DNA of 8,413 bases from contig WRKN01000106.1 in the NCBI GenBank assembly GCA_009778055.1, positions 1-8,413 of the forward strand. The letters are read 5' to 3'. The position numbers were made by a program, and so were the translations under genes. Under the pieces are notes generated by a model. That model searched no databases and was not told the DNA's origin. It saw nothing but the letters and a program-made list of their open reading frames with translations. Of this stretch, positions 1 through 5,162 are shown piece by piece. The DNA comes from Synergistaceae bacterium (GTDB lineage: Bacteria > Synergistota > Synergistia > Synergistales > Aminobacteriaceae). How positions within the stretch are numbered: position 1 is the stretch's first letter; each line of letters opens with the position of its first letter.

Positions 1-581
1 TGAAAGCTGACTATCTTGTTTTAGAGAGCGATATTTCAAACGAGCGGTGCGTCAAGGATATTTTTGACCGTGTTATTGAGCGTTTCGGTAAAGTGGACAT
101 TCTTGTGAACAACGCCGCTGCCGCTGATGACGGCGATAATGATACAATCGAAACGATAACGCAAAGTGTAATTGATGAAACTTTTGCCGTGAACGTCAGG
201 GGAACGCTTTTGATGACCCGTGAATTTGTTAAACGGCGCGGTGAGTATGGGCGTGTCATAAATTTTTCAACCGACGCGGCTCAGGCTTTTCCCGGAGTAC
301 AGATTACTTATTCTGCAAGCAAAGCGGCTATTGAAGCATTTACGCGAAGTATTGCGATAGGAGTTGGAAAGTACGGCATAACTGTGAATTGTATTGCGCC
401 GGGGCCAACACAGACAGGTTGGATTGACGAGGAGTTAGCCAACGCCGTTCTGCCACAAATCCCTCTCGGTAAGTTGATTCATCCGCAGGACATAGCTGAA
501 ACAATCGTATTTCTCGCAAGCGAACGCGCCGCAATGGTAACTGGACAAGTAATAAAAGTAAGCGGAGGACACGCATTATAA
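1..581 (+). CDS. Short-chain dehydrogenase/reductase (SDR), FabG-like, 5' end cut by window edge
   Basis: NAD(P)(H)-dependent oxidoreductase of the classical SDR family; the substrate cannot be told. The reading frame is open from base 3 and runs 192 codons to TAA, so the gene begins before the window. The missing part is about the first 50-60 residues, including the glycine-rich nucleotide-binding loop. Counting from the first visible codon (K), the family landmarks are an acidic residue in ESDIS (D10), the NNAAA motif (N36-N37), the conserved N in FAVNVRG (N64), the catalytic serine in INFST (S89), YSASK (Y103, K107), and the post-catalytic PGPTQTGW segment. The C-terminus reads VTGQVIKVSGGHAL, as in FabG-like members. 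A GTG at 93 is an internal valine codon and not the start. Local GC is about 40% (121-180), well below the tex/sixA part of the window. It converges on the secreted-protein gene with a 97-nt gap and no clear terminator. Family assignment is secure; 3-oxoacyl-ACP reductase or another specificity is only inferred. Confidence 0.93.
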   Translation, partial: KADYLVLESDISNERCVKDIFDRVIERFGKVDILVNNAAAADDGDNDTIETITQSVIDETFAVNVRGTLLMTREFVKRRGEYGRVINFSTDAAQAFPGVQITYSASKAAIEAFTRSIAIGVGKYGITVNCIAPGPTQTGWIDEELANAVLPQIPLGKLIHPQDIAETIVFLASERAAMVTGQVIKVSGGHAL

Positions 582-678
582 GCATTATCTCTATGTCAAT
601 AACTTACCCAACCGTTACGGCTTTACCGCAATAATATACTTACAGAAGTGGAGATAGGCGTTATCAAGCCGACTGAAC

Positions 679-1122
679 TTATATCTTCACATCTATGATG
701 GCCGTTACCCCTACGCCCTGAACGCGGCGGAACTGCTGAAGGGGATTCAGCGAGTCTATAGGGATTAAAACTTTTATACGTATGCCCTGGAAAGAGGTTT
801 CCAGTTGGGCGACGGCTTGAGTTTTATCCACCGATTCCTTTGTCGTCCCTCCGACCTGCGCGGCCCCTATGTGCGTCCCGTCGCCCATTGATACTATAGG
901 CACGACCTTTGTATGGCCTTGAAACTGCGCCCCCCTGTTCAGCGTAACGGTGTTGATGAAGTCGTTGATAGGCCCGGCTATGGCTTTGACGACCGCGCCG
1001 CCCCCGATTATGAGCGCCCCTCCCCTGATAACGTCTTTCAGGTCAATGGCGCTTGCCGGCCTCGGACACGTTATAGACATCAAAAAGGCAACCACAACAA
1101 CAAAGGCTTTCACTCGTTTCAT
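679..1122 (-). CDS. Secreted small protein of unknown function
   Basis: 147-residue exported protein that I cannot assign to a named family. The start at 1122 is chosen because AAAGGAGG (1137-1130) lies 7 nt before the ATG; a longer reading from 1167 would swallow this site and the likely promoter. Residues 1-25 form a classical Sec signal peptide: MKRVK, a hydrophobic core (AFVVVVAFLMSIT), then a signal peptidase I site after RPASA. Cys19 is not in a convincing lipobox, because Thr precedes it. The mature part opens with a glycine-rich hydrophobic stretch (GGALIIGGGAVVKAIAG, residues 34-50). It continues with PINDFINTVTLN and ends with alternating hydrophobic strands (FQGIRIKVLIPID, GVGVTAIIDVKI), which suggests a beta-rich envelope or periplasmic domain. 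The gene is monocistronic here with its own -10 box. It may once have followed the methyltransferase gene at 2566-3306 (see the direct repeats). The CDS is confident, the function unknown. Confidence 0.85.
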   Translation of the reverse strand: MKRVKAFVVVVAFLMSITCPRPASAIDLKDVIRGGALIIGGGAVVKAIAGPINDFINTVTLNRGAQFQGHTKVVPIVSMGDGTHIGAAQVGGTTKESVDKTQAVAQLETSFQGIRIKVLIPIDSLNPLQQFRRVQGVGVTAIIDVKI

Positions 1123-1129
1123 GAGCGCG

Positions 1130-1137
1130 CCTCCTTT
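1130..1137 (-). promoter_or_regulatory. Strong SD deciding the start of the secreted-protein gene
   Basis: On the minus strand AAAGGAGG lies 7 nt upstream of the ATG at 1122. It is a near-perfect anti-SD match and argues against the longer in-frame start at 1167. Confidence 0.85.
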
Positions 1138-1141
1138 CATA

Positions 1142-1171
1142 ATTTGACAGCGTGTATTATAAACCAAACCG
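1142..1171. repeat. 30-bp direct repeat, left copy
   Basis: The sequence begins ATTTGACAGCGTGTATTATA and ends ACCAAACCG. It recurs in the same orientation at 2551-2580 with a single A/T difference, 29 of 30 identical. The left copy overlaps the -10 box of the secreted-protein gene. Together the two copies bracket a 1.38-kb segment (1172-2550). Confidence 0.9.
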
Positions 1172-1182
1172 GGAAAATCATA
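1156..1182 (-). promoter_or_regulatory. Probable promoter of the secreted-protein gene
   Basis: A perfect minus-strand -10 box, TATAAT (1161-1156), stands about 34 nt before the ATG. This gives a leader of roughly 27 nt that contains the strong SD. The -35 region is weak: TTATGA, at a spacing of about 16 nt, is the best candidate. The -10 box lies inside the left copy of the 30-bp direct repeat, so that repeat carries promoter sequence. Confidence 0.5.
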
Positions 1183-1219
1183 ATAGTGTTTTCAGGCGTA
1201 ATATGTGTTACGCGCCACG

Positions 1220-1228
1220 TGTTATAGT
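1220..1228 (+). promoter_or_regulatory. Possible extended -10 promoter for the antitoxin remnant and orphan gene
   Basis: TGT-TATAGT (1220-1228) has the TGn extension directly before a -10-like hexamer, 40 nt upstream of the ATG at 1269. No good -35 box is seen 16-18 nt upstream. The hexamer GTGTTA occurs twice around it (1205-1210 and 1219-1224, 14 nt start to start), and CACGTG lies at 1216-1221. These could be operator half-sites, since TA antitoxins commonly autoregulate, but this is inference. Confidence 0.35.
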
Positions 1229-1268
1229 ATTCTGCGAAAATGATAAATCTCTGCCGGAGGAACACACA

Positions 1269-1400
1269 ATGCAGAAGAAGTTGGTCATAACAATCGACGA
1301 AAAAATCTACGAAGGTATGCGCAGGAAGATTGGGAGACGGCGGCCAATGAAACGCTTGAATAACGATAAGGCGAGAGACCTTACGTGGGAGGGGATGTAA
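1269..1400 (+). pseudogene. Truncated remnant of a TA-type antitoxin (internal deletion)
   Basis: A 43-codon frame starts at an ATG with GGAGG (1256-1260) 8 nt upstream. Its first residues, MQKKLVITIDEKIYEG followed by KIGRRR, resemble the N-terminal DNA-binding strand and helix of small antitoxins that normally run about 70-80 residues. After IGRRR the reading becomes unlike the family and ends at TAA 1398-1400. In a different frame from about 1341, the DNA reads ETAANETLE followed by a stop near 1368. This looks like the usual polar antitoxin tail. The simplest explanation is loss of the middle of the gene with a frame change at the junction. The bases after that stop (about 1369-1385) can be read, with one extra base, as the start of a MazF-like toxin (RRGDLY), but this is weak. 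Its terminal codons now carry the SD of the next gene. The start signals are clear; family and decay are inferred from memory of such proteins. Confidence 0.55.
1388..1392 (+). promoter_or_regulatory. SD that sets a GTG start at 1401
   Basis: GGAGG within GGGAGGGG (1387-1394) lies 8 nt before GTG 1401. The site is inside the last codons of the antitoxin remnant, whose TAA (1398-1400) abuts the GTG directly. Translation of the two frames may therefore be coupled. The next in-frame ATG (1473) has a purine tract touching the start codon and fits less well. Confidence 0.7.
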
Positions 1401-2285
1401 GTGTCTATTTATTTTAATAGTACATATTTAGGTGTTGGGGGGTGCGCGGAAGCGGAGTCGTCCTTGGGAAGGATGTCTAAATATTTGTCTGAACCTGAGA
1501 CATTAACAAGTGATGTAGGCGGTGGTTCTTTTGTTTTACCTTTGCCTGAGGAAGAAAGAGAGCAAAAACTAAATACGGTCGATAACGGCATAAAAACAAA
1601 TGTGCTTGTCAGCCGAAGTGGAAACTCCATTTCTCCCTCCATAGTAGAAATCGCTGTCACTCATGGCTCGGACGAAATGAACAATTTCGTTATGAAACTT
1701 ATCGAATCCTCTATAAAGTGGGCCGATATTCCTTATCATGAACGTCCCTTACATAACCTCTGCTATTGGAATGATGGATCACACGCCTTGAGCGCGATAG
1801 AGGGAGCAGGAAGTACTCCTGAAAATCCGATACTGTATGTAGTAAGTTTCGATTCTCGGGAAAACGGCCAACCTGATCAAAAAATGATATGGTACAAAGT
1901 GAACATTAACCAAGTTAACCCGCACTCTGCGACACGTGAAGAAATGTTTGCGCTTGTTACGCATGAGTACAGAGATAGTGGAGAGCGAGCTTTAACTACT
2001 GCAACGTACAACTGGGGCTTAATTGATGAACATGGTGCTGGGTTGGGTATCCTGACAGGTGACGGCGGTGCTCGAATGGATTTTCTGAAGGCGCTTGCGT
2101 CTTATTGCGACATAATAGAGAAGATGGGGCGCACTGACATGCAGGAACTATTCGATACGATGATGGAAATGATAGACAGATTAGGAAAGTACAAATATGC
2201 GGGCAAACAAACAGAACCCGCACAGGCGACCATATACCACAAACTCGCGGCTGAAAAAGCAAAAACGGAAGTTCCCCCATATTAA
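1401..2285 (+). CDS. Orphan 294-residue protein of unknown function
   Basis: I do not recognise this protein. It is an intact frame with a GTG start, chosen for the SD 8 nt upstream, and a TAA stop. It has no signal peptide and no membrane segment, so it is probably cytoplasmic. The N-terminal 60 residues are rich in Ser, Gly and Glu and contain DVGGGSFVLPLPEEE. The middle looks like an alpha/beta domain, with IVEIAVTHG, ILYVVSFDS and MIWYKVNIN as strand-like segments, then EEMFALVTHEYRDSGE. A Gly/Asp-rich stretch follows (GLGILTGDGGARMDF), then two helices (LASYCDIIEKMG; MQELFDTMMEMIDRLG) and a Lys/Glu/Ala-rich hydrophilic tail. His and Asp are frequent, but no zinc-protease or nuclease motif is evident. 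GC is about 40-45% at 1501-1620, much lower than the operon to the right, which fits horizontal acquisition. It sits inside the segment bracketed by the 30-bp repeats and directly behind an antitoxin remnant, a typical setting for accessory or defence genes. No function is claimed. Confidence 0.85.
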   Translation: MSIYFNSTYLGVGGCAEAESSLGRMSKYLSEPETLTSDVGGGSFVLPLPEEEREQKLNTVDNGIKTNVLVSRSGNSISPSIVEIAVTHGSDEMNNFVMKLIESSIKWADIPYHERPLHNLCYWNDGSHALSAIEGAGSTPENPILYVVSFDSRENGQPDQKMIWYKVNINQVNPHSATREEMFALVTHEYRDSGERALTTATYNWGLIDEHGAGLGILTGDGGARMDFLKALASYCDIIEKMGRTDMQELFDTMMEMIDRLGKYKYAGKQTEPAQATIYHKLAAEKAKTEVPPY

Positions 2286-2326
2286 TGAAGATTGAGAAAA
2301 GTCGACGCTGGGAGTGCGGCGAATGA
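2285..2326 (+). other. Tiny ORF coupled to the orphan gene (13 codons)
   Basis: An ATG overlaps the orphan gene's stop as TAATG and opens MKIEKSRRWECGE. It is too short to call a gene. It may be the start of a downstream gene whose remainder was lost, or chance. Its stop overlaps the next ATG as ATGA. Confidence 0.25.
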
Positions 2327-2376
2327 TTACCGAGAATCATAGCCTGTTTATCATCTCGCTCTCGAAAAATTTTTGA
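2323..2376 (+). other. Tiny ORF in an ATGA chain (17 codons)
   Basis: The ATG at 2323 overlaps the stop of the preceding tiny ORF, with GGGAG (2330-nt region; bases 2310-2314) 8 nt upstream. It encodes MITENHSLFIISLSKNF and then TGA. The composition resembles a fragment of a real protein, but I cannot name one. It is most likely a gene remnant at the edge of the insertion. Confidence 0.2.
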
Positions 2377-2399
2377 GCGAAATTTCCGTGTAATGGTTT

Positions 2400-2469
2400 G
2401 TAGGGGCGGCAATCTGCCGCCCGTTTATCCAAAAACCCTCAAACACGGGCGGCAGGTTGCCGCCCCTAC
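2400..2469. repeat. Nested GC-rich palindrome, REP/MITE-like element
   Basis: Two 24-nt arms (2400-2423 and 2446-2469) are inverted copies with one difference, T in one against C in the other, which still permits a G-U pair. They are separated by a 22-nt loop. Each arm is itself a small palindrome, GGGCGGCA and TGCCGCCC around a 3-nt centre, so the RNA or single strand can form one long hairpin or two short ones. The outermost bases are GTAGGGGCGGC. Such elements are usually dispersed in many copies between bacterial genes. There is no T-tract after the stem on either strand, so it is not a good intrinsic terminator. It codes for nothing. Confidence 0.8.
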
Positions 2470-2512
2470 GATAGGGATGGTAAACAAACTCTAAGGGACG
2501 TTTTGAAAGATG

Positions 2513-2559
2513 TGACAGATAATTTGACAGATAAGGAACTCTCCGTGCTGATTTGACAG
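2513..2559. repeat. Three TGACAG boxes next to the right direct repeat
   Basis: TGACAG occurs at 2513-2518, 2525-2530 and 2554-2559. The first two are 12 bp apart, start to start, in a GTGACAGATAA / TTGACAGATAA context. The third belongs to the right 30-bp repeat. The 12-mer ATAATTTGACAG at 2519-2530 also matches 1139-1150, the outer edge of the left repeat. They may be partial copies of one end sequence, protein-binding repeats, or chance. Confidence 0.5.
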
Positions 2560-2580
2560 CGTGTATTATATACCAAACCG
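2551..2580. repeat. 30-bp direct repeat, right copy
   Basis: This is the second copy of the 1142-1171 sequence, same orientation, 29 of 30 bases identical. It overlaps the last codons and the stop (TAA, 2568-2566) of the methyltransferase gene and also holds a minus-strand TATAAT (2570-2565). On the minus strand that box now points into the palindrome region, where no gene follows. It therefore looks like a stranded copy of the secreted-protein promoter, or of the site at which the segment entered. Confidence 0.9.
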
Positions 2581-3306
2581 TAGCCCTTCCAGCTCGTAGG
2601 CTTGCAGCAGTTCCGGCGTGTAGCCGCCGGTTACGCCGTGGACGAAAAGCGGCGGTTCCACCGTGAGGCCGACGCCTCCGCCTTTCAGAGCCTCGGCTAA
2701 AAAAAGGCTGGCTTTGCCGCCCGTTTTTGGGTAGACCGGCCTGAGGCGTTTGGGTTCCAGTTTTTTGTCGACGGACAACGCCAGAAACTCCGCCATTCTG
2801 TCGGCGCGACAAACCGTGAAAAATTTCCCCCTGTTTTTCAAAAGCCACGACGCGGCCTCGACCACGTCCCGTAAAGTGCAGCAGGCGCTCTGGCGCGCTA
2901 TTGAAACCGCCTCGGAAGGGCTTTTACGGCCCCTTCCTTCTTCTTCGTAGGGCGGGTTGACCACCACCCCGTCGAACGCCCCCGCCGGCAAAGACCGATA
3001 TTCCCTGAAATCCATCCGCCGAAAGGACACGCGCTCCCCCAGGCCGCTTTCAGCGCGGTTGCGCTGCGCCAGTTCCTCCAGTTCGGGCTGTATCTCCAGC
3101 CCAAGGACGCGGAAATTTTTCGGAAACCGCAGGGCAAGCATCAGAGAAACCGCCCCGGTCGCCGCCCCAAGCTCGATAAAGGACGACTCGCGGCGCGGTT
3201 TCAAACGAACGTAGGCGGCCAGGAGAACGGTGTCCATGTTCACCCTTGGGCCTTCGTCGGGCTGCCATAACTTCAGCTTTCCGTACAGTATGTCGTCATG
3301 CGTCAT
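2566..3306 (-). CDS. tRNA1(Val)-type N6-adenine methyltransferase (TrmN6/YfiC family)
   Basis: SAM-dependent N6-adenine methyltransferase; the characterised E. coli relative (YfiC/TrmN6) modifies A37 of tRNA1(Val). The 246-residue protein has an N-terminal DDILYGKLKLWQPDEG segment typical of this family and SAM motif I, ELGAATG (residues 45-51). The acidic end of strand 2 is LGLEIQ (E71), the NPPY motif is at 117-120, and the family-specific tail contains LEPKRLRPVYPKTGGKAS and GGYTPELLQAYE. NPPY is the catalytic signature of N6-adenine methylases. The start at 3306 is used because a longer reading (from 3504) would be the out-of-frame 3' end of the protease gene. The real ATG overlaps the protease stop by 11 nt and has no clear SD, so coupling is likely. 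Motif I has Ala where Thr/Gly is usual, probably tolerated. Third gene of the sixA-protease-methyltransferase operon. The family is well supported; the exact tRNA substrate is inferred. Confidence 0.9.
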   Translation of the reverse strand: MTHDDILYGKLKLWQPDEGPRVNMDTVLLAAYVRLKPRRESSFIELGAATGAVSLMLALRFPKNFRVLGLEIQPELEELAQRNRAESGLGERVSFRRMDFREYRSLPAGAFDGVVVNPPYEEEGRGRKSPSEAVSIARQSACCTLRDVVEAASWLLKNRGKFFTVCRADRMAEFLALSVDKKLEPKRLRPVYPKTGGKASLFLAEALKGGGVGLTVEPPLFVHGVTGGYTPELLQAYELEGLRFGI

Positions 3307-4543
3307 ATGCCGGTTGCTGTTGTATGTTGCGCATTCTTTGCAGCAGCGTCGGGTGAGAGTAGCTCCAGAAAACGACCAGCGGATGAGGCGTGAGGTTGGA
3401 GAGCGATTTCGAGGAAATTTTTTTGAGCGCCGCGATAAGCGCTTCTCCCTTTTTATGCGCGGCGGTGAAGTTGTCGGCCGCGTATTCGTGCCGGCGGGAC
3501 ACATAGGCGGACGCCAGATTCAATATCTCGGACACCGGCGTAAACAAAAGCGAAAAGCCCGCCATGCCCAGGTGGAACGACGGCATGGTTCCCCCCAGCG
3601 CGTAGGCTATCTCGGGTTTTTCCAAAAACATCGACATCAACCAGAGTATGGCCCCCATCTTCGTCAGAGAGCTGACTATCGTGTAGATTATGTGTTTCTT
3701 TTTGTAATGGCCGATTTCATGGGCGAGCACGGCGACAATTTCCTCCGTGTTCAAATCATCGGTCAGGGTGTCGTATAAAACTATGCGTTTTTTCTTTCCA
3801 AAGCCCGTGAAATAGGCGTTGGATTTCGTGGAACGCTTCGAGCCGTCCATCACGTAAATGTTGCTGATAGGGAAGGAAGCCGCTTGAGCAAACTCCTCGA
3901 TGGCCGAGCGAAGCTCGCCTTCTTCAAGCGGGGTTTGCTTGTTGAACAGGGGAACGATCCACTCGGAGTAAAAAAACGCCAGCAGGAGCGAGAAGGCGGA
4001 GACCAGAACCCAGGCCCACAGCCAGAAATTCTTGCCGACGTACTCGTACGCGGCCAGGATGAGCGTCAGCAGTATGCCCTGCAAAATGAACGCCAGCACG
4101 AGCGATTTTAGCTGATCCGTCACGAACGTCCGGGGCGTCGTCTTGTTGAAACCGTATTTTTCTTCTATGACGAACGTTTCGTACCAGTTGAAGGGTATTC
4201 CTACGACCCAAAGGACAAGGGACACAATACAAAAAAACGCCAGCATCAGAAATAAAGGCCGGGCCGTGTACTCCCTAAGAAAGCCGTCGAGCTGTCCCAA
4301 CCCGCCGTACCACAAGACGGCCGCGGCTATCACGAACGAAAAACCGTCGGTGATCGTGTCAAAGCGGTCGTTCTCCTTCTGGTAATCCTGCTGTCTGGCG
4401 TACTCCGCGGGGTCATATATGCCTTCCAGCTCTTTAGGCATGACGGGACTCATGCACGTCCTGTTCAGGTGCGCGAGCACGTTATCCCAAATGAAATCTG
4501 CCACGTAAAAGATAATGATGAGGTAAAAATAAACGTTGCGCAT
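3296..4543 (-). CDS. M48 zinc metalloprotease, Ste24/CAAX-prenyl-protease-like
   Basis: 415-residue integral membrane metallopeptidase of family M48A. The active site is HEIGH (275-279: two zinc-binding His and catalytic Glu276), with a third ligand in RRHEYAAD (Glu353). Other family marks are GSKRSTKSNAYFTGFGKKKRIVLYDTL (233-260, given here for its K-R-S-x-x-x-N-A-Y core) and SHPTL at 396-400. Membrane segments lie near 5-20, 66-82, 97-117, 146-166, 173-195, 285-306 and 325-345, with the active site facing the cytosol in known relatives. Bacteria lack CAAX prenylation, so the likely role is envelope or membrane protein quality control; that is inference. The start at 4543 gives MRNVYFYLI as the first membrane segment and follows the sixA stop by 2 nt. 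A longer in-frame reading (from 4675) would overlap the sixA coding region. The SD is weak (GGGG near 4555), consistent with coupling to sixA. Length and motifs are complete. Confidence 0.94.
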   Translation of the reverse strand: MRNVYFYLIIIFYVADFIWDNVLAHLNRTCMSPVMPKELEGIYDPAEYARQQDYQKENDRFDTITDGFSFVIAAAVLWYGGLGQLDGFLREYTARPLFLMLAFFCIVSLVLWVVGIPFNWYETFVIEEKYGFNKTTPRTFVTDQLKSLVLAFILQGILLTLILAAYEYVGKNFWLWAWVLVSAFSLLLAFFYSEWIVPLFNKQTPLEEGELRSAIEEFAQAASFPISNIYVMDGSKRSTKSNAYFTGFGKKKRIVLYDTLTDDLNTEEIVAVLAHEIGHYKKKHIIYTIVSSLTKMGAILWLMSMFLEKPEIAYALGGTMPSFHLGMAGFSLLFTPVSEILNLASAYVSRRHEYAADNFTAAHKKGEALIAALKKISSKSLSNLTPHPLVVFWSYSHPTLLQRMRNIQQQPAYDA

Positions 4544-4545
4544 AT

Positions 4546-5040
4546 TTATGCCCCACGCCTGGTCAGGTACTTTGCCCTGACGTAAAAACATAGATCCCAT
4601 GCGTCCTTCGGATTGGAGCCCTTCGCCTCCAGCAGAGTGCCGGTGCTGAACGGCAGGCCGCATTGGTAGCGCCACACGAGAAACGAGGCGAGGTCGGATA
4701 TGAACGGGTCGTGCCCCACCACCATGACTTTGTAGTCGGAGCCTAACCGCTCGTCGAATTCAGCCATAAGGCCGGAGTGGAAATGTTCCGGAGAATCCCC
4801 CGGCGTGAGGTTTCCGCGTTCCTCAAGAAGCCCCTCGGCCTCAAGCGCCGCCTCCACGCGCTCCGCTGTCTCCCGGCTCCTGCGCAGCGTGCTGTGCAGA
4901 ATGACGTCGGGCACTTCGCCGATGGAACGTAAAAACATCCCGGCCGCGTCGGCTTCACGCGCGCCTTCTTCCGACAGCCCCCTTTCGTGGTCGATTCTGC
5001 CTTTCAGCGCATTGCCGTGCCGCATTAAAATTATTTTCAT
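4546..5040 (-). CDS. sixA: Phosphohistidine phosphatase SixA-like (histidine phosphatase family)
   Basis: 164-residue cytoplasmic phosphatase of the histidine phosphatase (RHG) superfamily, small SixA subgroup. The catalytic RHG motif opens the protein (MRHGNA, His8). The LSEEG segment follows, then STLRRSRETAE (50-60), which supplies phosphate-binding arginines, and the second histidine is in VVGHDPFISDL (His110). SixA in E. coli dephosphorylates phosphohistidine on phosphotransfer proteins; the partner here is unknown, and a general small-molecule phosphatase cannot be excluded. The ATG at 5040 is the first in frame after a noncoding stretch. A GGGGAG sits 13 nt upstream, a rather long spacing. 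First gene of a minus-strand operon with the M48 protease and the methyltransferase, divergent from tex. The same three activities have no obvious pathway link. Confidence 0.88.
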   Translation of the reverse strand: MKIILMRHGNALKGRIDHERGLSEEGAREADAAGMFLRSIGEVPDVILHSTLRRSRETAERVEAALEAEGLLEERGNLTPGDSPEHFHSGLMAEFDERLGSDYKVMVVGHDPFISDLASFLVWRYQCGLPFSTGTLLEAKGSNPKDAWDLCFYVRAKYLTRRGA

Positions 5041-5077
5041 AGCGTGATTACAACTCCCCGTTAAAATTTCTAACTGA

Positions 5078-5091
5078 TAAAATGTATTTTA
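5078..5091. promoter_or_regulatory. AT-rich palindrome between sixA and tex
   Basis: TAAAAT-GT-ATTTTA is a 6+6 perfect inverted repeat in the 122-nt space between the divergent sixA and tex starts. It could be an operator acting on both genes, or contribute -10 sequence (TAAAAT reads on both strands). No convincing -35 box pairs with it on either strand. Confidence 0.3.
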
Positions 5092-5111
5092 CAACAAAAA
5101 AACTGCGGGGC

Positions 5112-5147
5112 TTTTTGTGTTTTTTGTGAGTTTTGTGAGTTTGTAAG
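5112..5147 (+). repeat. Imperfect tandem TTTTGTGAG repeats upstream of tex
   Basis: Four degenerate units, TTTTTGTGT, TTTTTTGTGAG, TTTTGTGAG and TTTGTAAG, run head to tail just before the tex SD. They would lie in the 5' leader or promoter of tex. Function unknown; the purine-poor strand makes it an unstructured leader. Confidence 0.6.
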
Positions 5148-5150
5148 TTC

Positions 5151-5155
5151 GGAGG
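5151..5155 (+). promoter_or_regulatory. SD that sets the tex start
   Basis: GGAGG lies 7 nt before ATG 5163. A TTG at 5157, two codons upstream in the same frame, would be only 1 nt from the SD and is rejected as the start. Confidence 0.8.
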
Positions 5156-5162
5156 TTTGTTC

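Noticed and set aside
582..678. Terminator between the SDR gene and the secreted-protein gene
   Set aside because: The best stem (TTGCGG/CCGTAA on the minus strand) is 6 bp with a G-U pair and has no T-tract.
1144..1160. Plus-strand promoter from TTGACA (1144-1149) and TATTAT (1155-1160)
   Set aside because: The spacer is only 5 nt, far from the 16-18 nt needed.
1123..1167. Longer start of the secreted protein at 1167
   Set aside because: It would precede the strong SD, place the -10 box inside coding sequence and spoil the signal peptide.
2356..2380. Intrinsic terminator from TCGCTC and GAGCGA around an AAAAATTTTT loop
   Set aside because: The stem is only 6 bp, the loop is 13 nt, and no T-tract follows the stem on either strand.
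2400..2469. CRISPR repeat or intrinsic terminator reading of the palindrome
   Set aside because: Only two inverted arms, no repeated direct units with spacers, and no T-tract after the stem.
3307..3504. 66-residue N-terminal extension of the methyltransferase
   Set aside because: It is the protease coding region read in another frame, with Arg/Ser-rich non-family sequence; the family begins at MTHDDILYG (3306).
4544..4675. 44-residue N-terminal extension of the M48 protease
   Set aside because: It overlaps sixA out of frame and has no membrane or family character.
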